Positions 27,914-40,847 are shown, numbered from the stretch's first letter. The stretch is DNA of 64,000 nt from Pseudoduganella plicata (GCF_004421005.1 NZ_CP038026.1:1116001-1180000); one strand, 5' to 3'. A program made the numbers and translations. The notes: a model not told the origin generated them from the letters alone.

Positions 27914-28127
27914 TCCTAAATACAACAACTGTTTCTCCTGATTCACAAAACCCTGTTATCCTTGCACGTCACAACCGAACATGAATGCACCGTCGAAACA
28001 GCGTCGCGAACGCGCCAAGTGGCTCAACACCATGGCCGTGCGCACGTTCAGCGCCCAGCGCCGGCCGAAATGGACAGCCGCGCAGGTGTTTCGCGGTGCT
28101 TTCACGCGCAACAGCATAGGGGATGCA

Positions 28128-28934
28128 ATGAGCAATCTGGCCATAGCCAGCCACGACGTCCAAAACCTCGACGTCGCGGCACCGTTCCAGCCAAATCCGC
28201 ACCGCAAGGGGCCGCCGCGCCCGGCCGATGCGCCCGAACGTATCGCGCTCACGGCGCCGTCGCATGAGATTACGGACGTGGACCAGATCGGCGATTCGCT
28301 GCAATGGCTGGCCGACCGGGGCGAGTGCGTGTCGATCTACCCGGCCGGCGCAGCCGAGCCGCTGCTGGCGCGCATCCTGTGGGTGCACCCGGAAGAGCCG
28401 CGCTTCATGATCGACCTGAACGAGGGCGGCGTCATGCCCATGGGTCGCTGCACCTTTGTCGGCATGCTGCAATCGGCGCGCTTCCAGTTCGAGCTGTCCG
28501 CCGACTGGCAACCCGAACCGGGTCACCCCACGTTCGTGCCGGCCCAATTTCCCCAGCGCGCGCTGGTGCTGAACCGGCGCTCCACGACGCGCCTGGAAAT
28601 TCCGCTGGCCGGCACGTTCAGCGCATCGTTCGTCCTGTTCGGCACCCCTTACGAGCTGCAGCTGTACGATGTTTCCGCCGGCGGCGTCGGCATGCGCTGC
28701 TCGCCGCGCGAGGCGACGGGCCTGCACATCGGCCGCAAGCTGCAGCGCGTCCGACTGGAACTGGGCCAGGACACGGTCGTCATCTGCGACCTGGAGATTC
28801 GCCTGTCGCGCCGCTTCCGCTCCTTCCTGCTGGGCGAGCAGCTCCAGATCGGCTGCCAGTTCATCGACCTGCCACCACAGATGCAGAAGGAGATCGACCG
28901 GGTCCTGCAGCGGATGAGCGTGGCGCGGCGCTGA
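28128..28934 (+). CDS. YcgR-type flagellar brake protein with PilZ domain
   Basis: 268 residues from the ATG at 28128 (GGGG just before); a longer in-frame start at 27981 would add 49 basic residues but has no ribosome binding site. The N-terminal half is the YcgR-like domain (DQIGDSLQWLADRGECVSIYP). The C-terminal half is a PilZ domain with the c-di-GMP motif RRSTTR and DVSAGGVGM. Such proteins slow the flagellar motor or control surface growth when c-di-GMP is high. A bidirectional terminator follows. Confidence 0.85.
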   Translation: MSNLAIASHDVQNLDVAAPFQPNPHRKGPPRPADAPERIALTAPSHEITDVDQIGDSLQWLADRGECVSIYPAGAAEPLLARILWVHPEEPRFMIDLNEGGVMPMGRCTFVGMLQSARFQFELSADWQPEPGHPTFVPAQFPQRALVLNRRSTTRLEIPLAGTFSASFVLFGTPYELQLYDVSAGGVGMRCSPREATGLHIGRKLQRVRLELGQDTVVICDLEIRLSRRFRSFLLGEQLQIGCQFIDLPPQMQKEIDRVLQRMSVARR

Positions 28935-29006
28935 GCGCGACTGCGCGCAGCACGCAGGACAACCGCTTCGATCCGGCGGCGTTCAGGCAAGGATCGACGA
29001 ACACCC

Positions 29007-29037
29007 AAAAAAAACAGCGCCCATCGGGCGCTGTTTT
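29007..29037. terminator. Bidirectional terminator between the PilZ and OPT genes
   Basis: AAAACAGCGCCC-ATC-GGGCGCTGTTTT is a perfect 12-base stem flanked by an A run on the left and Ts on the right. It lies between two convergent genes and can end transcription from both sides. Confidence 0.9.
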
Positions 29038-29066
29038 ACTTTCCGCCGGCATTGCCGGCCCAACGC

Positions 29067-31058
29067 TTAGGCCTCGATCTTGCGGGCCGAGTTGGCGGCC
29101 CAGCGATACAGCCAGCCCAGGATCGCGCCGGCAAACACCAGCGACACCAGCATGCCGATCGACTCCGGCAGCCCGATGCCGATGTCCAGCGGGTCGCTCG
29201 TGCCCGAGACGACGATCAGGCCCGCCAGCGCCACATTGAACAGGCTTTCGCCGACGATGAAGCCGGACATCACCAGCACGCCCACACGCGACGCGGCCTC
29301 GCCATACGTCTTGCTGCGCATGGCCTTCTCGAAGTAGTAGCCGGCGACAGCACCGACGACGACGGGCGCCGTGACGGCCGACGGCAGGTAGACGGCTAAG
29401 CCTACCCCCAGCGGCGGCAGGCTGTATTTGCCGTTGCTGCCGCGCTTGAGCAGGAAATCGAAGGCGACCAGCCCGAGGCCGATGACGGCGCCCCAGCCGA
29501 TCAGGTGCCACGGCAGGTCGCCGCCGATGACACCGCGCGCCAGCGTGGAAATCAGCGTGGCCTGCGGCGCGGCCAGCGGCTGGTCCGAAATCGCGTTCTG
29601 GTTCGGCGCGCCCGCAAAGCCATAAGCATGGTTCAGCAGGTCCAGCACTTGCGGCACGACACAGGAACCGGCGAACACGCCGATGATCAGCGCGACCTGC
29701 TGCTTCCATGGCGTGGCGCCGACCAGCTGGCCCGTCTTCAGATCCTGCAGGTTGTCGTTACCGATGACGGCAACGGCCAGCACGACCGTCGTCACGAACA
29801 GCGCGAAGGCGATCAGCGCATGCGCGGTATCCGGACCCATGACCTGGCGGCCCACGACGCCGACCGACGTGGCGGCACCGAGAATCGTCAGGATGGCGAT
29901 GCCGGAAACGGGCGAATTCGAGGAGCCGATCAGGCCGGCCATGTAGCCGCACACCGCGGCGGCCAGGATGCCGGCCACCAGGATGTAGCCGATGCCGACC
30001 GCGACCAGCGGTGTCGAGAGGGAAGCGAGCACGCCGCCTTCCAGGAACGTGGCCAGCAGCCAGCCGGCAGGCACCATCGCCAGCAAGGTGACCAGGCCGA
30101 CGATGAAGATCGGCATGTCGCGCTCTTCACGGGGCACCGCGGCACCGCCGTGCTTGGCCGCGCGGGCCGCATCCAGCGCCGACTTCAGCCCGCCGAACAC
30201 CGGCTTGGCCAGCGTTGCCAGGGTGACGATGGCGGCGGCACCGATCGTGCCGGCGCCCATCATGCGCACCTGGGTGCTCCAGACGCCCAGCGCGTGGTCG
30301 GCGACGGAGGCGCCGGCGGCCATCGGCGTCATGGCCGTCAGCACGGGCACCAGGATGCCCCAGGCAATGATCAGGCCCGCCAGCATCGCGATGCCGACCG
30401 TGATGCCCATCAGGTGGCCCGCGCCGATCAGCGCCAGCGACGTCGACGCCCCCAGGCCGGTAGCGCCGCCGGCACCGCCGAAGCGGAAGTAGTAGCTGAC
30501 TTCATGGGCGCCGACCTTGATGGCCGCCAGCAGCGCGAAGAACGCCGACGCCAGCGTGCCGAGGACGACGGCCTTCAGGCCCGCCTTGCCTTCCTGGGCA
30601 CCGGCGCGCGACGCCGTGCCGACCTTCAGCACTTCCGCGGCGGCGACACCTTCCGGATACGGCAGGCTCGATTGCGACACCAGCGCGCGGCGCAGCGGCA
30701 CGGTGTACATGACACCCAGCACGCCGCCGATGGCGCAGGCACCGAACGTGGGCCAGAACGGAATCTCGGCCCACCAGCCGATCATCAGGAGACCTGGCAG
30801 CACGAAGATGACGGAAGCGAGCGTGCCGGCTGCCGACGCGATGGTCTGGACGATATTGTTTTCCTGGATCGTCGCGTCCTTGAAAGCGGACAGCAGCGCC
30901 ATCGAAATGACGGCGGCCGGAATCGACGTGGCAAACGTCAGGCCGACTTTCAACCCAAGGTAGACCTGGGCGGCAGTGAAGACAAGGGTGATCAGGATGC
31001 CGAGGACGATCCCTCGTATGCTGAATTCCAGTGGATTGGACGATGAGGGTTGGTTCAT
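29067..31058 (-). CDS. OPT-family oligopeptide transporter
   Basis: 663 residues with about 15-16 membrane segments. It starts with a short soluble tail and then IRGIVLGILITLVFTAAQVY, the OPT-family first helix, followed by GLKVGLTFATSIPAAVIS and the conserved SSLPYPEGVAAAEVLKVG. Bacterial members take up oligopeptides, or metal-siderophore complexes in some cases, driven by protons. The substrate cannot be told from sequence. It is a single gene with a terminator directly after it. Confidence 0.92.
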   Translation of the reverse strand: MNQPSSSNPLEFSIRGIVLGILITLVFTAAQVYLGLKVGLTFATSIPAAVISMALLSAFKDATIQENNIVQTIASAAGTLASVIFVLPGLLMIGWWAEIPFWPTFGACAIGGVLGVMYTVPLRRALVSQSSLPYPEGVAAAEVLKVGTASRAGAQEGKAGLKAVVLGTLASAFFALLAAIKVGAHEVSYYFRFGGAGGATGLGASTSLALIGAGHLMGITVGIAMLAGLIIAWGILVPVLTAMTPMAAGASVADHALGVWSTQVRMMGAGTIGAAAIVTLATLAKPVFGGLKSALDAARAAKHGGAAVPREERDMPIFIVGLVTLLAMVPAGWLLATFLEGGVLASLSTPLVAVGIGYILVAGILAAAVCGYMAGLIGSSNSPVSGIAILTILGAATSVGVVGRQVMGPDTAHALIAFALFVTTVVLAVAVIGNDNLQDLKTGQLVGATPWKQQVALIIGVFAGSCVVPQVLDLLNHAYGFAGAPNQNAISDQPLAAPQATLISTLARGVIGGDLPWHLIGWGAVIGLGLVAFDFLLKRGSNGKYSLPPLGVGLAVYLPSAVTAPVVVGAVAGYYFEKAMRSKTYGEAASRVGVLVMSGFIVGESLFNVALAGLIVVSGTSDPLDIGIGLPESIGMLVSLVFAGAILGWLYRWAANSARKIEA

Positions 31059-31405
31059 CCTGAGAGCTCCCGGTAGCCTGGATTGATAATCCTGGAATTG
31101 TTATTGGGTAGGTAATGCTGGCCGGGATATTACGACAGATTCGTGACAACGCCAATCTCTGTTGCTGGGCAGAGGCGATTTGACGTGTTCCGCACGCCGC
31201 GTCAGCGCGCGGCAGGGGCAGCGACGCTGGCGTCCACGGCGCTCTGCCCGACCGGCTTCATCGTCCCGTGGCGGCGTGCTGCAGGCGTCGACGGCGCGGC
31301 GCCCGATCGCGCCCTGCACAGACATACAAAAGGTAGCGCAATCATCCGCGATGACGGCGCCGGCCGGGCGCGTAGCCCCGACAGCGGCCGCCGTTGCGTG
31401 GCCGC
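31059..31405. other. Gene-free stretch between the OPT and def genes
   Basis: About 350 bases upstream of the OPT gene. Open frames here overlap one another, have no good starts and match nothing I recognise. It must hold the OPT promoter, but no clear -35/-10 pair was found, and no terminator stem was seen after def. Confidence 0.5.
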
Positions 31406-31942
31406 TCAGTCGTCGTCGTTCGGATCGAGCTCGGGGAACATCACCGACGTGAAGCCGAACTTTGAAAAATCGGTGATACGCATCGGATACAGGATGCCGT
31501 GCAGGTGATCGACCTCGTGTTGCACCACGCGTGCATGGAAGCCGGAGGCGTCGCGCACGATGCGGTTGCCATGCTGGTCGCAGCCTTCGTAATGCAGGTG
31601 CAGGTAACGCGGCACGCTGCCGCGCAGGCCGGGCACGGACAGGCAGCCTTCGAAGCCCTCCTCCATCGCTTCGCCGACGGGTGTCAGGACGGGATTGATC
31701 AGCACCGTCTCCGGCACCTGCGGCGCGTCCGGATAACGGGCATTGGACTTGAAGCCGAAGATGACGACCTGCAGGTTGACGCCGATCTGCGGGGCCGCCA
31801 GCCCGGCGCCGTTGGCCGCGTGCATCGTGTCGAACATGTCCGCGATCAGCGCATGGAGCGCCGGCGTATCGAAGTCGCGCACGGGGTCGGCCTGGCGCAG
31901 CAGCCGCGGGTCGCCCATTTTCAGGATTTCGCGCACCGTCAT
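31406..31942 (-). CDS. def: Peptide deformylase
   Basis: 178 residues with the three family motifs: [18 protein letters not shown] and QHEVDHLHG, the last giving two of the metal ligands and the catalytic Glu. It removes the formyl group from the initiator Met before Map acts. It overlaps galU by 4 bases rather than sitting beside fmt, so this may be a second deformylase in the genome. The acidic tail LDPNDDD is a minor addition. Confidence 0.96.
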   Translation of the reverse strand: MTVREILKMGDPRLLRQADPVRDFDTPALHALIADMFDTMHAANGAGLAAPQIGVNLQVVIFGFKSNARYPDAPQVPETVLINPVLTPVGEAMEEGFEGCLSVPGLRGSVPRYLHLHYEGCDQHGNRIVRDASGFHARVVQHEVDHLHGILYPMRITDFSKFGFTSVMFPELDPNDDD

Positions 31943-32829
31943 TTGCCGCCTCCGGCCTGCACGCCTGCCACGTAAGCGGCGAAGTCCGGCCCCGTTTCCG
32001 GGTGCTTCAGGCCCATCGCCACCATCGCTTTCAGGTAGCCCAGCTTGGATCCGCAGTCGTAGCGCTGGCCGTCATAGCGATACGCCAGCACGCGCTCGTG
32101 TTTGAGCAGCGCGGCGATGCCGTCGGTCAGCTGGATCTCGCCGCCGGCGCCCGTGCCCAGCTGCTCGAGGAACTCGAAGATGCGCGCCGACAGCACATAG
32201 CGCCCCACCACCGCCAGCGTGGACGGTGCCTTGTCCGGTGCCGGCTTCTCGACGATGCCCGCAGCCAGCTCCAGCCGGTCGCGGTAAGGGCTGGCGCTGA
32301 CGATGCCGTACTGGCGCGTGTTCTCGCGCGGCACGTCCTGCACCGCCAGCAAACTGGCGCGCTCGAATTCATACTGCTGCGTCATCTGCGCCAGGACCGG
32401 CGCCACGCCGTCGGCCGTGTCCATGAAGTCGTCCGCCAGCAGCACGGCAAATGGCTCGTTGCCCACGATCGGGCGGGCGCACAGCACCGCATGGCCTAGC
32501 CCGAGCGGCGCCGGCTGGCGGATGTAGATGCAGTTGACGTTCTTTGGAATGACGTTGCGCACCACTTCCAGCAAGGCCTGCTTGTTGTGCGCTTCCAGTT
32601 CCGCTTCCAGCTCGAACGCCTTGTCGAAATGGTCCTCGATGGCGCGCTTGTTACGGCCCGTGATGAAGACCAGGTCCGTGATCCCGGCCGCCACCGCCTC
32701 CTCGACCGCATACTGGATCAGCGGCTTGTCGACGATGGGCAGCATCTCCTTCGGCTGCGCCTTGGTGGCGGGCAGGAACCGGCTGCCCAGGCCCGCCACG
32801 GGAAATACCGCTTTTCTGATCTGGTTCAT
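31939..32829 (-). CDS. galU: UTP-glucose-1-phosphate uridylyltransferase
   Basis: 296 residues. The nucleotide-binding start is [20 protein letters not shown], then [28 protein letters not shown] and [11 protein letters not shown], all typical of GalU. It makes UDP-glucose for surface polysaccharides and trehalose. It overlaps def by 4 bases and starts 11 bases after ligA, so ligA-galU-def may be one transcript. Confidence 0.96.
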   Translation of the reverse strand: MNQIRKAVFPVAGLGSRFLPATKAQPKEMLPIVDKPLIQYAVEEAVAAGITDLVFITGRNKRAIEDHFDKAFELEAELEAHNKQALLEVVRNVIPKNVNCIYIRQPAPLGLGHAVLCARPIVGNEPFAVLLADDFMDTADGVAPVLAQMTQQYEFERASLLAVQDVPRENTRQYGIVSASPYRDRLELAAGIVEKPAPDKAPSTLAVVGRYVLSARIFEFLEQLGTGAGGEIQLTDGIAALLKHERVLAYRYDGQRYDCGSKLGYLKAMVAMGLKHPETGPDFAAYVAGVQAGGGK

Positions 32830-32839
32830 GCGCCTGCCC

Positions 32840-35185
<2,346 letters not shown>

Positions 35186-36517
35186 TTAGTTGAACAGGCG
35201 CAGTGCGCGGGTCGAGCCGGCCGGAATGTCCGACGCGTCCATGTCGGCATAGAAGTCGTTCACCTGGCCGGCGATTTCGGCCAGCGCGGCATCGGTCAGC
35301 GGCTGGTTGTAGTCGTCGACGATGACGGCGTCGAGACGCTGCACCAGCGCCCTGGCGCAGGCAATCATGGCGCCGAAGCCGTCACGGGCCGGGGCCACGC
35401 AAGGCACGTCCAGCAGCAACGTCAGGCGCGGCGTGGTTTCCTCGGCCGGAGAAACGTTGGTCGACAGCGTGAACAGCTGGCCCCCTTCGCCATCGGGCAT
35501 GACGAAACGGCCATCCGGACGCACGTCGAAGCCCTGCTTTTCCAGCGCGCCGATCAGCGTGGCGATTGCCCATGGCGCCCCGTTTGCCGCCAGGTTCACG
35601 CCCAGTTGCGCATCGTGGCTGGCGACGAAGCGGTGCAGGTTCTTCGCTTCGGCCATCACCTCGATCATGTCCGGCACGTGCGGTTCGGCGCCGATTTCAT
35701 CGGCCATGCTGCGCAGGCGCGTGACCAGTTCCGAGTATTCCAGCTCGTTGAGCGCCGTGGTGCGGCTGGCCAGCTGGACACCGCCCTGCAGCTTCGTGTA
35801 GACGGTGCCGTGCTGGATCGGTTCCCAGTCGCCGCTGACGGCCAGGCCGATATAGTGCACCGGCTTGCTTCCGACCAGGCGCAGCTTGTGCAGTGCCGGC
35901 AGCAGCTTTTCGCCGCGCATCGGCGCGGCCAGCTCCAGCGGCAGCAGGCAGTCCACCAGCGGATCGACCAGGGCCGTGGCCAGCTCGGCGCGCGGCACGG
36001 CGGCATCGGCGGCGCGCACGGGCACCGGCGGGATCGGCTCCGGTGCGATCTCGGCCGGTTTGTCAGCCAGTGTCTCCGTCATTTGCGGCTCGCTGCGCAC
36101 GGCAGGGTCGGCCGGCCGCGCACCGGGAACGTCGGCCACTGCGGGTTGCAGGTGCGGCGTGGCGGCAGGCGCGGACACGGGTTCGGCGAGCACCGGCTCG
36201 GCCAGTACGGGTTCCACGTCCGGCGCCAGCGTCGGCGCGACGGGTTCCTCGTGGGCAGGCGCGCCGTAGGCACCGGAGCCGCCGTCCACCATCGACACGT
36301 CGCCCAGCGTGAAGCTTGGCTCGCTGCGCGCGGCCAGGTCGCCGTCCGCGCCATAAGCCGGCTCCTCGCCTTTGCGCATCAGCACATCGTCATGTTCGGA
36401 TGCGAACGCGCGCTCGACGCTTTTCTTGGCCTTGTGCTCCTGCCACTTGTTATAGACGAAAACGCCGGCGACGAACACGCCGGCCGCTGCGATCAAACTG
36501 GTCTGAAAATCTGTCAT
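35186..36517 (-). CDS. zipA: Cell division protein ZipA-like
   Basis: 443 residues. An N-terminal membrane anchor (SLIAAAGVFVAGVFVYNKW) is followed by a basic stretch, a long Pro/Ala/Glu linker (about residues 60-180) and a C-terminal ZipA-type FtsZ-binding domain with DGRFVMPDGEGGQLFTLS. It would tether FtsZ to the membrane at the septum. The position between smc and ligA is the usual betaproteobacterial one; the sequence is well diverged from E. coli ZipA. It overlaps smc by 4 bases. Confidence 0.88.
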   Translation of the reverse strand: MTDFQTSLIAAAGVFVAGVFVYNKWQEHKAKKSVERAFASEHDDVLMRKGEEPAYGADGDLAARSEPSFTLGDVSMVDGGSGAYGAPAHEEPVAPTLAPDVEPVLAEPVLAEPVSAPAATPHLQPAVADVPGARPADPAVRSEPQMTETLADKPAEIAPEPIPPVPVRAADAAVPRAELATALVDPLVDCLLPLELAAPMRGEKLLPALHKLRLVGSKPVHYIGLAVSGDWEPIQHGTVYTKLQGGVQLASRTTALNELEYSELVTRLRSMADEIGAEPHVPDMIEVMAEAKNLHRFVASHDAQLGVNLAANGAPWAIATLIGALEKQGFDVRPDGRFVMPDGEGGQLFTLSTNVSPAEETTPRLTLLLDVPCVAPARDGFGAMIACARALVQRLDAVIVDDYNQPLTDAALAEIAGQVNDFYADMDASDIPAGSTRALRLFN

Positions 36518-39500
36518 GCTGCTTGTGCCTCGGAAGCGAAATTGGCGGCGGCTTCCATATCCACCGCCACGATGCGCGATACGCCCTGCTCCTGCATCGT
36601 CACACCAATCAGTTGAGTGGCCATCTCCATCGCGATCTTGTTGTGCGAGATGAAGAGGAATTGGGTCTGGTCGGACATGCGTTTCACCATGCGGCAGAAA
36701 CGCTCCGTGTTGGCGTCGTCCAGCGGTGCGTCGACTTCGTCGAGCAAGCAGAACGGCGCCGGGTTGAGGCGGAACATCGAGAACACGAGGGCCGTCGCCG
36801 TCAGCGCTTTTTCGCCGCCGGACAGCAGGTGGATCGTCGCATTCTTCTTGCCCGGCGGCTGGGCCATGACCTGCACGCCGGCGTTGAGGATCTCGTCGCC
36901 GGTCATGATCAGTTTTGCCTGGCCGCCGCCGAACAGGATCGGGAACAGCTCGGAAAAGTGGCCGTTGACCTTGTCGAACGTCTCCTGCAGCAGGTCGCGC
37001 GTTTCCTTGTCGATGCGCGCGATGGCATCCTCCAGCGTCGTGATCGCCTCCGTCAGGTCGGCATTCTGCGAGTCGAGGAAGTTCTTGCGCTCGGACGCAG
37101 TGGACAATTCGTCCAGCGCGGCCAGGTTGACCGCGCCGAGCGCCGCAATGGCGTTGGTCAGGCGCGTTACTTCGCCCTGCAGGTATTGCGCCTTCATGTC
37201 GGGATGCAGTTTCGACGCCAGCGCGGATTCATCGGCCTGCACTTCGGCCAGCTGCTGGGCAAACTGCTCCTGGTTCAGGCGCGCCGCCTGTTCCTTCAGT
37301 TGCAGCTCCATGATGCGATCGCGCTGCGGTTGCAGGCTGCGCTCGCCCTGGCCGCGCGCGTCCTCGGCGTGGCGCAGCTGCTGCGTGATCTGGTCCAGTT
37401 CATGACGCGCATCGGCCAGCGCGCGCTCCTGCTGCGAGCGGCGGTCCAGCAGTTCCTGCAGGCCCTCGTTGGCCGTCCCCGCCTCCAGCCCTTCCAGCTC
37501 CAGCCGGCCGGCTTGCAGGCTTTCCGTCACCTGCGCGGCCTGCGTGGTGGCGGTGGCGATGCTGCGGCGCAGTTCGTCGATGCGGTTGCGCGCCGACTTC
37601 TCCGCGAACTGCGCTTCCTGCGCGCGCCGTTCCAGTTCGCGCAGCGCCTCGCGTGCTTCCGCGAGCCGCTGCTCGTGCCGCAGGAAAGCGGTCTGGCCTT
37701 CCTCGTGCTCGCCCTGCAGGTTGGCCAGCTCCATGTCGAGCTGCTCGAATTTTTCCTCGGACTCCAGCTTGACCTGCATCTGCTCCGCTTCCTGCGCGGC
37801 GATTTCCGCCAGGTCGGCGTCGATCTGGGTGCTGCGCTGCCGGTAGCGCGACTCGACCTCGGAAAGTTTCACCACCTCGATCTGCAGCGCGTGCACGGCC
37901 GACGTCAGGCTCTGGATCTTCTGGCGCAGGTCGGCGACAAGCCGTCCGTGCGTCGCCACCGCCGCTTCCGCGCGCACGGCTCGCGAGCGCGCCTCCTCGG
38001 CCAGCAGCGCCTGGGCGCGCAGCTGCTTGCCCAGGTTGTCGATCTCGTGCTGGCGCCCCAGCATGCCTTCCTGCTCCGAGTCGGCCGCATGGAAACGCAC
38101 GCTGGACTGGCCGATCACGTGGCCCTGGCGCGTCACAAAACAGCCGCCTGCCGGCAGCCTGCCGCGGTCGGCAAAGGCTTGCGCCGCATCCTCGGCGATG
38201 AAGACGTGGTACAGCCAGTCGGCCAGGACACCGCGCAGGCCCGGGTCGTTCAGCTGCAGCAGGTCGATGAAGGGACGCAAACCCGGGATGGCCGCATCGG
38301 GCACGGGCGCCGTCGTCACGGGCGCGAACAGGGCCAGCTTGGCGGGCGGCGCGTCGGCCAGGAAGTGCTTCGCCCAGTCGATGTTCGACACCTGCAGGGC
38401 CGACGTGCGTTCGCGCAGCACGGCTTCCATCGCCGTCTCCCAGCCCTCCTCGATCTGGAGCTTCTGCCACAGGCGCGGCAGCTCGTTCAGCTCGTGCTTC
38501 TGCAGCCATGGCACGACCTTGCCCTGCGTCTGCACGCGCTCCTGCAACTGGCGCAGCGCGTTCAGACGCGCTTCCAGCTGGGCGTTGGCGGCGGATTCGC
38601 GCTGCACGGCCGCCTGCGCCTCGCGCCGCTCTTCTTCCATGCGCGGCTGCTGTTCCAGGGCTTCGTCCAGCATCATGCGCTGCTCTTCCAGCGCCTGCTG
38701 CTTTTCCTCGAGCTGGTAACGCAGGTTTTCCAGGTGTGCCGAGTCGGGCGGGGCCAGGCCGTTCTTTTCCTGCTGCAGGCGCTCGCGCCGCGTGGCCAGG
38801 CTTGAGAGGATGTTCGACGCGTTGCGCTGGTGCGCCGACTCCAGCTCGAGCTGCTGCTGCGCCCCCATGATGCGGGCGCGCGATTCGGTGCTGCGCTCCT
38901 GCGCCGCGCGCCACTGGGCTTCCAGCATCGGCAGCGATTCCGCCTTCTGCTCGGCCATCATGCGCGACTCTTCCACCTTCGCCGCCAGCTCCTCCAGCTC
39001 GAACTCCGCCTCGTCGATCTGGCCGCCGTATTCGGCCGCCTGCTGCTGCCACTGGTCGCGCTGAGCCGTCAGCGTGGCGATCTGCTGCGCCAGCCGCGTG
39101 CGCGACTCGACGACGAACTTGATCTGCGCTTCCAGGCTGCCGATTTCCGCATTGGTCTGGTACAGCGCGCCCTGCGCCGTGTGCAGCCGGTCGCCGACGG
39201 CGAAGTGGGCCTGGCGCATCTGCTCCAGCGACAGCTCGACGCCGCGCAGCTTCGCCGTCTGTTCCTCCAGGTCGTTCTGCGCCTGCTCCATCTCGCGGAA
39301 ATAGCGCACCTGTTCCGCCTGCGCCTCGTTCTTGCGCAGCAGCCAGAGCAGCTTCTGCTTCTCGTCCTGGTCGGCCTGCAGCTGGTGGAATTTCATGGCG
39401 ACGGCCGCCTGCCCTTCCAGCCGCTCCAGGTTGTTGTTCAGTTCCCGCAGGATGTCCTCGACGCGCAGCAGGTTCTCGCGCGTGTCCTGCAGGCGGTTTT

Positions 39501-40041
39501 CCGTCTCGCGGCGGCGCTCCTTGTATTTGGAGACGCCGGCCGCCTCCTCGAGGAAGACGCGCAGCTCTTCCGGGCGCGATTCGATGATGCGGGCGATCAT
39601 GCCCTGGCCGATGATGGCGTAGGCGCGCGGGCCGAGACCCGTGCCGAGGAAGATGTCCTGGATGTCGCGCCGGCGCACCGGCTGGCTGTTGATGTAGTAG
39701 GTCGACGTGCCATCGCGCGTCAGCGTGCGCTTGACGGCGATCTCCGCATACTGGCCCCACTGGCCGGAAGCCTTGCCGTCGTTGTTGTCGAAGACTAGTT
39801 CCACCGACGCCCGCCCGGCCGGCTTGCGGTGGGTGGAGCCGTTGAAGATAACGTCCTGCATCGACTCGCCGCGCAGTTCCGAGGCCTTCGATTCGCCCAG
39901 CACCCAGCGCACGGCATCGATGATGTTCGACTTGCCGCATCCGTTGGGACCAACGACGCCGACCAGCTGGCCCGGCACCTGGAAATTGGTGGGATCGACA
40001 AACGACTTAAATCCCGACAATTTGATGGAAGATAGACGCAC
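36514..40041 (-). CDS. smc: Chromosome segregation protein SMC
   Basis: 1175 residues. Walker A is GPNGCGKSN at residues 31-39; the ABC signature LSGGEKALTATAL and Walker B FCLLDEVDAPLDDAN are near the C-terminus. Two long coiled coils rich in Glu, Gln, Ala and Arg flank a hinge domain near the middle (about residues 520-650). SMC dimers organise and segregate the chromosome. It heads the smc-zipA-ligA unit. Confidence 0.97.
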   Translation of the reverse strand: MRLSSIKLSGFKSFVDPTNFQVPGQLVGVVGPNGCGKSNIIDAVRWVLGESKASELRGESMQDVIFNGSTHRKPAGRASVELVFDNNDGKASGQWGQYAEIAVKRTLTRDGTSTYYINSQPVRRRDIQDIFLGTGLGPRAYAIIGQGMIARIIESRPEELRVFLEEAAGVSKYKERRRETENRLQDTRENLLRVEDILRELNNNLERLEGQAAVAMKFHQLQADQDEKQKLLWLLRKNEAQAEQVRYFREMEQAQNDLEEQTAKLRGVELSLEQMRQAHFAVGDRLHTAQGALYQTNAEIGSLEAQIKFVVESRTRLAQQIATLTAQRDQWQQQAAEYGGQIDEAEFELEELAAKVEESRMMAEQKAESLPMLEAQWRAAQERSTESRARIMGAQQQLELESAHQRNASNILSSLATRRERLQQEKNGLAPPDSAHLENLRYQLEEKQQALEEQRMMLDEALEQQPRMEEERREAQAAVQRESAANAQLEARLNALRQLQERVQTQGKVVPWLQKHELNELPRLWQKLQIEEGWETAMEAVLRERTSALQVSNIDWAKHFLADAPPAKLALFAPVTTAPVPDAAIPGLRPFIDLLQLNDPGLRGVLADWLYHVFIAEDAAQAFADRGRLPAGGCFVTRQGHVIGQSSVRFHAADSEQEGMLGRQHEIDNLGKQLRAQALLAEEARSRAVRAEAAVATHGRLVADLRQKIQSLTSAVHALQIEVVKLSEVESRYRQRSTQIDADLAEIAAQEAEQMQVKLESEEKFEQLDMELANLQGEHEEGQTAFLRHEQRLAEAREALRELERRAQEAQFAEKSARNRIDELRRSIATATTQAAQVTESLQAGRLELEGLEAGTANEGLQELLDRRSQQERALADARHELDQITQQLRHAEDARGQGERSLQPQRDRIMELQLKEQAARLNQEQFAQQLAEVQADESALASKLHPDMKAQYLQGEVTRLTNAIAALGAVNLAALDELSTASERKNFLDSQNADLTEAITTLEDAIARIDKETRDLLQETFDKVNGHFSELFPILFGGGQAKLIMTGDEILNAGVQVMAQPPGKKNATIHLLSGGEKALTATALVFSMFRLNPAPFCLLDEVDAPLDDANTERFCRMVKRMSDQTQFLFISHNKIAMEMATQLIGVTMQEQGVSRIVAVDMEAAANFASEAQAA

Positions 40042-40148
40042 TTTGTAATCTGTTCTTCGCCCGGCAAGGCACAGTTGGAAAGGTGGCTATCATACCATCG
40101 CGGGCCTGCAATCTGGACAAATTCGCATCTCAGGCGGATCGCCGGGAA

Positions 40149-40847
40149 TCAGATTGCGAAGCGCGGCGCCACCACAGGCTGGCCCACTGTGTCGCGCGCA
40201 GGACGGCGCGCATCGTGCGAGGGCCGCGCCTTGTCCTGGCCCAGCTTCCAGGCACGCTCGATCGGTGCGGTTCGTCCGGACAGCTGCAACGCCAGCTGCT
40301 GCACCCAGCGCTCCGTGTGCACGGGCTCCGTGAACGGCATGACGAGCATGACGGGCATGCACAGCGCCAGCAGGACGCGGCCGACAGTGGCCGGATGCTC
40401 GCTGCGGGCCTGGAAGACGAAGCCGGCGGCCACGGCAAAACCGACGGCGCCGCCCAGCACGACTTCGGACATCGAATGCGCCAGCACAGGCAGTCGCGAG
40501 AAACTGATCAGCAGTGCCAGTACGGTGCCTGCACCCAGCGCGACACGGCGCGCGGGCGAGCCCATACGGCGGACCGCCAGGTAGAAGACGACCGGAAAGA
40601 CGGCGCAGGCACGCATGGCGTGGCCGGACAGGCCGGCGAACTTCATTTCCGGGATGCCGATGCCCCAGCCGACATAGGCCACCTTGGTCGCTACCACCAA
40701 TGCCATCCCGGCGCCGAACATCAGGCACCACGACAGCGATAGCCGCCACGAACGGCCGGCCAGCAGCCAGACCGCGATGGCGATGCCCAGCGGCCCTGTT
40801 ACCGAAATGCTTCCCAGCGCCGACAGCGCGCTCCATCCACTCATCAT
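40149..40847 (-). CDS. PAP2-superfamily membrane phosphatase-like protein
   Basis: About 232 residues from paired ATGs at 40847/40844, which follow AGAGGA closely; a GTG at 40880 would give 243. It has about five membrane segments. PAP2 motif 2 reads LSGHAMRA; motif 3 reads SRLPVLAHSMSEV, where the usual final Asp is Glu; and a Lys is near the expected motif 1 place. It is probably a lipid phosphatase of the undecaprenyl-diphosphate or phosphatidate type, though the Asp-to-Glu change leaves activity uncertain. A basic tail of about 40 residues follows the last membrane segment. Confidence 0.75.
   Translation of the reverse strand: MMSGWSALSALGSISVTGPLGIAIAVWLLAGRSWRLSLSWCLMFGAGMALVVATKVAYVGWGIGIPEMKFAGLSGHAMRACAVFPVVFYLAVRRMGSPARRVALGAGTVLALLISFSRLPVLAHSMSEVVLGGAVGFAVAAGFVFQARSEHPATVGRVLLALCMPVMLVMPFTEPVHTERWVQQLALQLSGRTAPIERAWKLGQDKARPSHDARRPARDTVGQPVVAPRFAI

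Noticed and set aside
27981..28127. N-terminal extension of the PilZ protein
   Set aside because: The upstream ATG has no ribosome binding site and adds a basic low-complexity stretch not seen in the family; the ATG at 28128 is better.
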